A stretch of 17,925 nucleotides of DNA, from NCBI GenBank assembly GCA_902727905.1, contig CACVAR010000298.1, positions 1-17,925 on the forward strand, read 5' to 3'. Each line of letters begins with the position of its first letter. Within the stretch, counting starts at the first letter, position 1. The stretch comes from an uncultured Sulfurovum sp. GTDB lineage: Bacteria; Campylobacterota; Campylobacteria; Campylobacterales; Sulfurovaceae. Below the pieces are notes generated by a model. It was not told the DNA's origin. It did not search any database and saw nothing but the letters and a program-made list of their open reading frames with translations. This document shows, piece by piece, positions 8,592-15,579 of this stretch. Position numbers and translations under genes: made by a program.

Positions 8592-9758
8592 TTACGACTT
8601 TAACACTTCAGCTAACAATAAAATTTCATCATGTAGTGAAACTTGTGAATTGCCAACAAAAAAACCATTATCATGTAAATAATCAGCATTCTTCAACTGA
8701 TTATGTATTTCATAATCAAAGTACTGCATGACCTCATTTCGTGTAAAGTTCCCTGTAACAATTGGACGACAATCAATATTCTTATTTTTAAGTTTTTGAA
8801 CAATATCTTTTCGATTGAGTAAAGATGTAGGTTTAATGATTAAAGAGAACCCAAACCATGAGCTGTTATCTATATCTTTTTGAATCATAAAATCTGGGTG
8901 ATTTTTAAAAAGCTTTATAAATAACCTAGCATTTTCTCGTCGTTGTGCTAAAAACTGAGGTAGTTTTTTCAGTTGTTCTATACCAATTGCACCACTCATT
9001 TCTACAGGACGTACATTATAACCGGGTAAGACAAACCTAAATGACTCTTCAAACCAGTCATCACTTTTATTTGACACTAAATTTTCTTTTGGTAAGTTTC
9101 TTGTCCACCCATGAGCCCTCATAGAAAGTAATATATGATATAACTCTTCATCATCAGTCGTTACAAATCCACCTTCCATTGTTGCCATATGATGAGAGAA
9201 AAAAGTTGAGAAAGTTCCTATAAGTCCAAAGGTTCCTGCTTGTTTTCCTTTATATTCAGCACCCATAGATTCACAGTTGTCTTCAAAAATAAAAATATCT
9301 TTATCATCTATGATTTTATCAATCTTCTCGAAGTCATTTGGGTTACCAAGTAAATTAACTACCATAATCATTTTCGTATTATCTGAGATTGCTGACGCTA
9401 ATGCATCTAAATCATAATTTAATGTCTCCAAGTCTATATCAACAAATTTCAACTTCAGTCCGTATTGTTGAAGTGGGAAATAAGTCGTTGACCAAGACAC
9501 AGCTGGAACAATAACCTCATCTCCTCTTTTTAGTTTTGGGTTCTTCATATAAAAAAGTGCTGCTGTTCCAATAAGGTTAGCCGTTGAACCAGAGCTAACC
9601 ATAACACAATACTTTTTATTTAAAAACCTAGCAAAATCTTCTTCAAACTTTTGAACACTATCTCCCATAGTAAAAATATCTTTATCAATTACTGATTGAA
9701 TAGCTTCTAGTTCTTTATTGTCCCAAGTTGATGTTGCTAGGGCATAACTATTTGTCAT
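8592..9758 (-). CDS. colD: GDP-4-keto-6-deoxy-D-mannose 3-dehydratase (ColD)
   Basis: This PLP-dependent enzyme of the DegT/DnrJ/EryC1/StrS fold removes the C3 hydroxyl of GDP-4-keto-6-deoxymannose, using glutamate as amino donor, on the way to GDP-L-colitose. At 388 residues it has the length of E. coli ColD. The start YALATSTWDNKELEAIQSV, the stretch SSGSTANL at 55-62, and FEDNCESMGAEY near 158-169 fit the fold. The decisive feature is FFSHHMATMEGG at 186-197: the position that is lysine in sugar aminotransferases is H189, matching catalytic His188 of ColD, so a perosamine-type aminotransferase is excluded. The stretches RAHGWTRNLP and VLPGYNVRP also match ColD as I remember it. It overlaps the upstream SDR gene by 11 bases, and that SDR probably acts on its product. 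Confidence 0.92.
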   Translation of the reverse strand: MTNSYALATSTWDNKELEAIQSVIDKDIFTMGDSVQKFEEDFARFLNKKYCVMVSSGSTANLIGTAALFYMKNPKLKRGDEVIVPAVSWSTTYFPLQQYGLKLKFVDIDLETLNYDLDALASAISDNTKMIMVVNLLGNPNDFEKIDKIIDDKDIFIFEDNCESMGAEYKGKQAGTFGLIGTFSTFFSHHMATMEGGFVTTDDEELYHILLSMRAHGWTRNLPKENLVSNKSDDWFEESFRFVLPGYNVRPVEMSGAIGIEQLKKLPQFLAQRRENARLFIKLFKNHPDFMIQKDIDNSSWFGFSLIIKPTSLLNRKDIVQKLKNKNIDCRPIVTGNFTRNEVMQYFDYEIHNQLKNADYLHDNGFFVGNSQVSLHDEILLLAEVLKS

Positions 9759-10680
9759 TTATTACCTCTTTTAAATAATATTCGTACGTTTTTTGAATTC
9801 CCTTTCCAAGAGAGGTTGTATGTTGCCAACCAAATGATTTAAGTTTACTATCATCAATTAGTTTCTGTTTCATTCCTATAGGTTTAGTTAAATCATGCAG
9901 AAACTCACCTTCGTATCCTATAATCTCTGCAATCATTTGATAATACTCATTAATAGTATAATCATGACCTAAACCTACATTAATATTTTGAGGCATAGTT
10001 TCAAAGTTCTCTAATGCATAATAGATAAAGTTTGCCAAGTCTTCAGCATACATAAATTCTCTTCTTGCTTCACCATCACCCCAAATATCTAAAGTAGATT
10101 GTTTATTAACTTTAGCCTCATGAATTTTTTTGATAACAGCTGGGAGCATATGCGAATGCTTTGGATTAAATTTATCGTACCTACCATATAAATTACAAGG
10201 GATAACTGTTTTATATTGACAACTACTATCTTCTTTATTTATATATTCACAAAGTCTAGTTGAAGTTATTTTAGCAATAGCATAACCCTCATTTGTAGGT
10301 TCTAGTTCACCCCTTAAGATAAGTTCCTCTCCTAATGGGTTTACAGCTTCTCTTGGATACATACAAGAACTACTCATATTAATAAACTTTTTTATTCCAG
10401 CTTCTTTAGAACCCATAATAATGTTGAGTCCCATTTGAGTATTATGAACAAGAAAATTTACAGGATTCGCAATGTTAGCCTGAATACCACCAACTATCCC
10501 AGCACAATGAATTACAATATCTGGCTTGTGTTCTTTAAGATATGCATCAACAGAACATCTATCTAACAAATTTAACTCACTACTTGATGGTGTCAAAAGT
10601 TTATAGCTTTGCGCACTCTCATACTCAACTATATTCTTTCCAACCATGCCATTTGAACCAGTAATTAATAGTCTCTTCAA
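9748..10680 (-). CDS. fcl/colC: GDP-L-fucose / GDP-L-colitose synthase (Fcl/ColC-type SDR)
   Basis: An extended short-chain dehydrogenase of 310 residues, of the GDP-fucose synthase family, which epimerises a GDP-4-keto sugar and reduces it with NADPH. The cofactor loop is TGSNGMVG at 7-14, the core is SSSCMYP with S104 and C106, the catalytic pair is Y133 and K137 in NEGYAIAK, and H177 in HSHMLP matches Fcl His179. EPTNEGYAIAKI and NLYG are typical of the family. Both Fcl (product GDP-fucose) and ColC (product GDP-colitose) belong here. It sits between gmd and colD and overlaps colD by 11 bases, and no second SDR of this type exists in the window. ColC is therefore favoured, while Fcl or dual use remains possible. 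Confidence 0.88.
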   Translation of the reverse strand: MKRLLITGSNGMVGKNIVEYESAQSYKLLTPSSSELNLLDRCSVDAYLKEHKPDIVIHCAGIVGGIQANIANPVNFLVHNTQMGLNIIMGSKEAGIKKFINMSSSCMYPREAVNPLGEELILRGELEPTNEGYAIAKITSTRLCEYINKEDSSCQYKTVIPCNLYGRYDKFNPKHSHMLPAVIKKIHEAKVNKQSTLDIWGDGEARREFMYAEDLANFIYYALENFETMPQNINVGLGHDYTINEYYQMIAEIIGYEGEFLHDLTKPIGMKQKLIDDSKLKSFGWQHTTSLGKGIQKTYEYYLKEVINDK

Positions 10681-10689
10681 TTTCTAATC

Positions 10690-11811
10690 CTATTCGTAAT
10701 AACTCATGGTTTTATATCCACCTTCTTGAAGATAAACATCTTTAGTCATTAACTTTAAATCACTCTGCATCATATCATCAACTAACTCTTTAAGTTTATA
10801 CTCTCTTTTCCAACCCAACTTCTTTTCTGCTTTACTTGGATCACCAAGAAGTAAATCTACCTCTGTTGGTCTAAAATATCTTGGATTAATAGAAATAATC
10901 TCTTTCCCTATTTCTATTTGATATTCTGGGTTAGAACAAGACTTTACATAAGCCTTTTCATCTACACCACTCCCCTTAAACTCTAACTCTATTCCTGCAT
11001 AAGCAAAAGACATTCTTACAAAGTCACGTACTGTTGTTGTTTGACCAGTAGCAATAACCCAATCCTCTGCTTCCTCAGCTTGTAAAATCATCCACATCAT
11101 TCGTACATAATCTTTAGCATGACCCCAATCTCTTTTTGCATCAAGATTTCCTAAAAAAAGTTTATCTTGTAAACCTAAAGCTATTTTTGAAGCTGCCCTC
11201 GTAATTTTTCTAGTTACAAATGTTTCACCACGAACTGGAGACTCATGATTAAATAAAATACCATTACAAGCAAACATTCCATAAGCTTCTCTATAGTTAA
11301 CTGTAATCCAATACGCATACATCTTAGCTACAGCATAGGGACTTCGTGGATAAAAAGGAGTGGTTTCACTTTGTGGAGTCTCTTGTACTTTTCCATAAAG
11401 CTCAGATGTACTTGCTTGATAAATCTTTGTCTTTTTTGCCAAGCCTAAAAGCTTTACAGCTTCTAAAATTCTAAGTGTTCCCGTTCCATCTGCATTCGCT
11501 ACATATTCTGGTGTTTCAAATGAAACAGCCACATGTGACATTGCTGCTAAATTATAAATTTCATCAGGTTGAACATCTTGAATAATTCGTGTTAAGTTCA
11601 TAGAATCTGTCATATCGCCAAAATGTAAATGAAGGTTTACATTTTCTTCATGTGGATCTTGATATAAATGATCTATTCTATCTGTATTAAAAAGACTTGT
11701 TCTCCTTTTTATACCATGAACTTCATAACCTTTTTTCAAAAGAAACTCTGCTAAGTAACTTCCATCTTGTCCCGTTATTCCTGTTATTAATGCTACTTTT
11801 TTCTCTGCCAT
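10690..11811 (-). CDS. gmd: GDP-mannose 4,6-dehydratase
   Basis: Gmd converts GDP-D-mannose to GDP-4-keto-6-deoxy-D-mannose, the shared precursor of fucose, colitose, perosamine and rhamnose. The protein has 373 residues, the usual length. The NADP-binding loop is GITGQDGSYL at 11-20, followed by IKRRTSLFNTDRIDHLY. Catalytic residues lie in STSELYG at 134-140 (T135 and E137) and in SPYAVAKMYAYW (Y159, K163), each two positions after the E. coli numbering. NHESPVRGETFVTRKI is the conserved tetramer and cofactor region. The gene follows manC by eight bases and precedes the SDR by nine. Base composition is higher here than in the glycosyltransferase genes: one sampled 60-base line has 42% G+C. 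Confidence 0.97.
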   Translation of the reverse strand: MAEKKVALITGITGQDGSYLAEFLLKKGYEVHGIKRRTSLFNTDRIDHLYQDPHEENVNLHLHFGDMTDSMNLTRIIQDVQPDEIYNLAAMSHVAVSFETPEYVANADGTGTLRILEAVKLLGLAKKTKIYQASTSELYGKVQETPQSETTPFYPRSPYAVAKMYAYWITVNYREAYGMFACNGILFNHESPVRGETFVTRKITRAASKIALGLQDKLFLGNLDAKRDWGHAKDYVRMMWMILQAEEAEDWVIATGQTTTVRDFVRMSFAYAGIELEFKGSGVDEKAYVKSCSNPEYQIEIGKEIISINPRYFRPTEVDLLLGDPSKAEKKLGWKREYKLKELVDDMMQSDLKLMTKDVYLQEGGYKTMSYYE

Positions 11812-11819
11812 CTTATCTA

Positions 11820-13190
11820 TTACCCTTCTCTTTTATAATCATCTTCAATTCTTACAATATCATCTTCACCCATATACTCACCTACTTGTGCTTCTATTAA
11901 GACAACTGGTATTTTTCCCTCATTAGATAAACGATGTACTTCACCCATTTTTATATAGGTCGATTCATTTGCCCGTACTAACTTGGTCTCATCCCCTACT
12001 CTTACAGTTGCTGTTCCAGACACAACTACCCAATGTTCATTTCTATGGTAATGCTTTTGTAAACTCAGTCTTTTTCCTGGATTAACCACTATTCTCTTTA
12101 TCTTATATTTATCCGTGTCCTCAAGAACAGTATAAGTTCCCCAAGGTCTATGCCCTGTTAAATGAATATGGTGAAGTTCACTTATTTTTTTTATCTCTTT
12201 TACTACTTGTTTAATCTTTTGGGAACTACCTTTTTTTGACACTAAAAGAGCATCACCCGTATCAACAATAATTAAATCTTCTATATCTATAGTAGCAATA
12301 TATTTATTTTGACCATATACTAGGTTATTTTTGCTGTTAATGTTAATATGCTTTTCATTCTGAGTATTATTATTTTCATCTTTTGGTAACTCTTCAAATA
12401 AAGCATCAAAACTACCAACATCTGACCAATTAATATCAGAAGCAATAACATTCACAATACGACTTTTTTCCATTACAGCATAGTCTATACTATCTTCAGG
12501 AATAGTTACCATATCTTCATGTTTAATTCTTATCATTCCATTTTTATTAGCACCCTTATACGCTAATAAGGATGCATTATAAATTTCTGGAGAATATTTT
12601 TTTAACTCTTCTAGGAAAATCCCTGCTTTAAAACAAAACATACCAGAATTCCAATAGTAGTTTCCTGCATTAACATATCTAGTTGCTGTTTCTAAATTTG
12701 GTTTCTCATGAAAAGCTTTAACATCAATACCTTCTGCCTCAATATAACCAAAACCCGTTTCAGGAAAAGCAGGTGTTATTCCAAATGTAACTAACTGATT
12801 TTTACTAGCTAATAGTTTTGCTTTTTCTAAAACTATTTTATATTCATCTTCATCTTTGATAAGGTGATCACTAGGGGTTACCAAAACAATTTCATCTTCT
12901 TCTAAAGCCATACAAGCTAAAGCTATTGCTGGTGCTGTATTTCTACCTATAGGTTCTAATAAATATCTATTTTTACTTTTGTGTAATTCTTCAAGTTGAT
13001 CTAGGGCTAAGAAGTATTGTTCTGTATTTGAAACTATAAATTGATTGTCACATATTTTTGAATTTCGCTCTACAGTTAATTGGAAAAGAGACTTTTCTTC
13101 AAATAACTTTACAAACTGTTTAGGCATTAACGTTCTACTGACAGGCCAAAGTCTTGTACCACTACCACCACATAATATTATATTTGTCAT
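11820..13190 (-). CDS. manC: Mannose-1-phosphate guanylyltransferase / mannose-6-phosphate isomerase
   Basis: A two-domain protein of 456 residues that makes GDP-mannose from mannose-1-phosphate and GTP. The C-terminal domain can isomerise fructose-6-phosphate and mannose-6-phosphate. The pyrophosphorylase signature GGSGTRLWPVS is at 8-18, PKQF follows, the sugar-binding FHEKP is at 160-164, and NYYWNSGMF is at 177-185. The C-terminal cupin (type II PMI) begins near RPWGTY at 348-353, with metal-site residues in QKHYHRNEHW at 378-387. It is the first gene of the glycan operon. A phosphomannomutase (ManB) would be needed to link the two activities, and none is visible in the window. Confidence 0.96.
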   Translation of the reverse strand: MTNIILCGGSGTRLWPVSRTLMPKQFVKLFEEKSLFQLTVERNSKICDNQFIVSNTEQYFLALDQLEELHKSKNRYLLEPIGRNTAPAIALACMALEEDEIVLVTPSDHLIKDEDEYKIVLEKAKLLASKNQLVTFGITPAFPETGFGYIEAEGIDVKAFHEKPNLETATRYVNAGNYYWNSGMFCFKAGIFLEELKKYSPEIYNASLLAYKGANKNGMIRIKHEDMVTIPEDSIDYAVMEKSRIVNVIASDINWSDVGSFDALFEELPKDENNNTQNEKHININSKNNLVYGQNKYIATIDIEDLIIVDTGDALLVSKKGSSQKIKQVVKEIKKISELHHIHLTGHRPWGTYTVLEDTDKYKIKRIVVNPGKRLSLQKHYHRNEHWVVVSGTATVRVGDETKLVRANESTYIKMGEVHRLSNEGKIPVVLIEAQVGEYMGEDDIVRIEDDYKREG

Positions 13191-13228
13191 GTTGATTTAT
13201 ATACTTTATTTTAATTTATCTCTGCTAG

Positions 13229-13234
13229 ATTATA
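13229..13234 (-). promoter_or_regulatory. Possible sigma-70 -10 box for the glycan operon
   Basis: The coding strand reads GGATATAATCTAG, with a perfect TATAAT about 39 bases upstream of the manC start. The sequence before it is T/A-rich and has no good TTGACA-type -35 at the right distance, which is normal for Campylobacterota promoters. This is the only gap longer than 20 bases between genes from 17925 to 1, so it is the natural place for a promoter driving manC to pglB. It is a six-base match in AT-rich DNA, so the call is moderate. Confidence 0.45.
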
Positions 13235-13280
13235 TCCAAAATATATTAATGAACCTTAGTACACAAATCCCATAAAAACA

Positions 13281-13323
13281 TGATTTAAAAGCTTATGTTC
13301 TAATCTATTTAAAGCCTAAAATC
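13281..13323 (-). terminator. Weak imperfect stem-loop after the kinase gene
   Basis: On the coding strand, GATTTTAGGCTTTA can pair imperfectly with TAAGCTTTTAAATC (about 11-12 pairs including G-T wobbles, two mismatches) around a loop of about 14 bases. It lies some 30 bases after the kinase stop, and short T runs follow. It could end the upstream transcript, but it is AT-rich and lacks a strong GC stem, so it could be chance. Confidence 0.2.
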
Positions 13324-13350
13324 TTCTAATTATTACTGTGTTTTATTATG

Positions 13351-14904
13351 CTAAAGCCCAGGAGCCATCCACATACTCTGCGTCAACCCTCTATCAACCA
13401 AGCCTAACTGCTCCACATAAACTTCTTCCCATTTTTGAGCTATGTCTTGATAAGTCTCATGGTTTTCCATGTTAGGAGTATACTCTCTATCCCAAATAAC
13501 GAGTCTTTCAGACGCTTCCACCAAAGAGTCATAAACCTCAACGCCAACACCAGCAGCCATCGCAGCACCCAATGCTGTGGCTTCTGTCACTTCGGGGACT
13601 TTGACTTTACATCCCGTTACATCAGCCAATATCTGACACCATAATTCACCTTTACTCGCCCCACCAGCAAAAACAATCTCATCTATCTCTATGCCTGTAA
13701 ACTTTTGAATGTTTTTCAAATTAATCGCAGAGACAATACAAGCATTCTCTTGTAAAGATCTAAACATCGACGCTCTATTACACACCTCAGGGTCAATCGA
13801 AAGGTTTAAAAAAGAAGGACTGGCATGATACCACTTCCCGTATTTCATCGCATCTGAAAAAATCGGTAGTATGCCATGAGAACCCACAGGTACTTTCTTT
13901 GCCTTCTCTTCTAAAACAGCATAGGTATCAATGCCTCTTTTTTTAGCTTCTAACTTTTCCATCTCACAAAAAGCATCTCTAAACCAACGCATCACCAAAC
14001 CAGAAAAAAAAGTAATACCCTCAGCTTGTGACAAGCCAGCCACAACATGTGGGTTAACCCGTATGCCCATGTCTTTAGGAGGAATCACTTCTGACTTTAT
14101 GTTTACCACTTGTTGCCAAAATGACCCACCTAATATGGCAACTTGCCCTTCTTTAGTGACGCCTAAACCAGCAGCACCCAACTGAACATCACCTCCACCC
14201 ATCACTACTTTAGTGTGTGGAGAAAGTCCCGATGTTTCATTGTTCACATTTCCCATTACCGTTCCAACTTCTAAAACAGCAGGAAAAATATCATCTTTAA
14301 TGCCAACTTTAGTCGCCATCTCAGCCACCCAATTACGCTCTTCTAAAGAAAAGATACCCGTTGTTCCACCATTAGATGGATCCGTTGCTATCACCCCTGA
14401 AAGCTTCGCTAAAATCCAATCCCCTATCATCGAAATAGAGGCTACTTGTTCATAAAGTTCAGGTTCATTATTTTTAAGCCACATAATCCTTGGCAATGCA
14501 CCCAAAGCAAAAGTTTGACCAGAAAGTTTATAAAACTCCTCTTCTATACCGTCAAAGTTCTCTTTTAAATACTTAACTTCATTCGCTGCCCGTGCATCCA
14601 CATTGGCAACAGCCCAAAGCTCTTTTCCCTCTGCATCATAAAGCACAATTCCCTCACGCATGGATGTAGCTGAAACAGCCACAATCTCTTCTTCTCTGAT
14701 GCCCGAAAGTTTTATGGATTCTTTAATACATCGTACAGCTATGTCCCAGTTCTTAGCCGTATCAAATGTCATAGAACTTGGAACCCCTTCCACTTCTAAA
14801 TGGATCCACTCTTCTTGTGCCACGGAAATTTGATTTCCGTCCGTATCAAAAACAACAGCCCGAACTGACCCTGTCCCTGCGTCTATTGCCATTAGGTATT
14901 GCAT
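13351..14904 (-). CDS. lsrK: Autoinducer-2 kinase LsrK (FGGY kinase family)
   Basis: LsrK phosphorylates imported autoinducer-2 (the open form of DPD) with ATP in the cytoplasm, which traps the signal and creates the ligand of LsrR. The protein has 517 residues, close to E. coli LsrK (530). The FGGY N-terminal phosphate loop is DAGTGSVRAVVFD at 8-20, the catalytic aspartate is D239 in GGGDVQLGAAG, and the C-terminal nucleotide site includes FAGGASKGELW at 412-422 and ATALGAAMAAGVG at 442-454. SATSMREGIVLY, ANVDARAA, TFFSGLVMRWFRDAFC and the ending APGL match LsrK as I remember it and differ from xylulo- or glycerol kinases. AAGGAAA at 14909-14915 overlaps the stop codon of the upstream gene. 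No Lsr transporter, LsrR, LsrF or LsrG is visible. Its G+C is higher than that of its neighbours. Confidence 0.9.
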   Translation of the reverse strand: MQYLMAIDAGTGSVRAVVFDTDGNQISVAQEEWIHLEVEGVPSSMTFDTAKNWDIAVRCIKESIKLSGIREEEIVAVSATSMREGIVLYDAEGKELWAVANVDARAANEVKYLKENFDGIEEEFYKLSGQTFALGALPRIMWLKNNEPELYEQVASISMIGDWILAKLSGVIATDPSNGGTTGIFSLEERNWVAEMATKVGIKDDIFPAVLEVGTVMGNVNNETSGLSPHTKVVMGGGDVQLGAAGLGVTKEGQVAILGGSFWQQVVNIKSEVIPPKDMGIRVNPHVVAGLSQAEGITFFSGLVMRWFRDAFCEMEKLEAKKRGIDTYAVLEEKAKKVPVGSHGILPIFSDAMKYGKWYHASPSFLNLSIDPEVCNRASMFRSLQENACIVSAINLKNIQKFTGIEIDEIVFAGGASKGELWCQILADVTGCKVKVPEVTEATALGAAMAAGVGVEVYDSLVEASERLVIWDREYTPNMENHETYQDIAQKWEEVYVEQLGLVDRGLTQSMWMAPGL

Positions 14905-14913
14905 GAAGTTTCC

Positions 14914-15579
14914 TTAAAATTTAAAAAATATATGCTTTATACTTATTTCATTAGAAGAAAATGTAATATGTTTAGATTCATAACAATCTGAGAAGTCTTT
15001 TATAAAATTAATTTTATCTATCATTTTTAAACTATTTGTATCTTTTACTAATCTACTATTGAGCTTATCAATAATAGGTTCTATTCCACCCTCTAGAATA
15101 TAGCCAATAAGTGAACCATTATAGTATCTACCTGTTCTAAAATTTTCTATACCTGTTTGAATATATCGTCGTTGATAAGATGAAGCATCAATCTTAACTC
15201 CTGATTTTTTATACCAATTTTTTTCAGATAAATTTTTAGCTTCAAAAAAATACTCTAATTCTATATCTTTTTGAAAATTCCAACTTACAATATTAATATC
15301 AATTCTTGGTAGCTTTTTAGGGTTATTAGTATCAATAGGAGATTGTTCTTCATTAAAAAGTTTTTTCTCTACATCAATAGTAAGTTGATACTTTATTCTT
15401 AATTTTGATTTTCTCATAAAAACTACAAGCTCTTGATTAAATTGCTCTTCTTCCCAGTCTAAATCATATTGATTGCAATTAGTAATACCTTTATATGCTT
15501 CAATCAAAACTTGAAAAGATACTTGCTCTATTGTTGGAAATACTTGTTGTATCTTTTTACTAACTTTGCCATTACTCAT
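14914..15579 (-). CDS. Putative restriction endonuclease subunit, PD-(D/E)XK-like
   Basis: A 221-residue soluble protein that I do not recognise as a named family. A possible PD-(D/E)XK nuclease core is visible: D94 in PRIDINIVSW, then E113 and K115 in YFFEAKNL at 110-117. The spacing of about 19 residues from the aspartate to the E-x-K pair is typical of restriction enzymes. The C-terminal third is lysine-rich and lacks further motifs. The start overlaps the stop of the upstream DNA methyltransferase gene by eight bases, which strongly suggests a coupled restriction-modification pair. The lsrK start follows nine bases later. The nuclease role is inferred from the motif and neighbour. It could also be a small accessory protein of the methyltransferase. 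Confidence 0.6.
   Translation of the reverse strand: MSNGKVSKKIQQVFPTIEQVSFQVLIEAYKGITNCNQYDLDWEEEQFNQELVVFMRKSKLRIKYQLTIDVEKKLFNEEQSPIDTNNPKKLPRIDINIVSWNFQKDIELEYFFEAKNLSEKNWYKKSGVKIDASSYQRRYIQTGIENFRTGRYYNGSLIGYILEGGIEPIIDKLNSRLVKDTNSLKMIDKINFIKDFSDCYESKHITFSSNEISIKHIFFKF

Noticed and set aside
8592..9758. Perosamine synthetase or another sugar 4-aminotransferase
   Set aside because: The Schiff-base lysine is replaced by H189, which points to the ColD-type 3-dehydratase.
11697..11900. Plus-strand hydrophobic open frame across the gmd-manC junction
   Set aside because: It is opposite two certain genes. The leucine and phenylalanine richness comes from reading AT-rich lysine/glutamate-rich DNA in reverse.
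13045..13275. Plus-strand frame of 76 codons covering the manC start and the gap before it
   Set aside because: It lies over the conserved manC N-terminus and has no recognisable protein features.
13931..14455. Plus-strand frames of about 80 codons inside lsrK
   Set aside because: They are antisense to conserved FGGY regions. Such frames are expected in a gene of higher G+C.
13351..14904. Xylulokinase, ribulokinase or glycerol kinase
   Set aside because: Although the FGGY fold is shared, several long stretches and the C-terminus match LsrK instead, and no pentose or glycerol genes are nearby.
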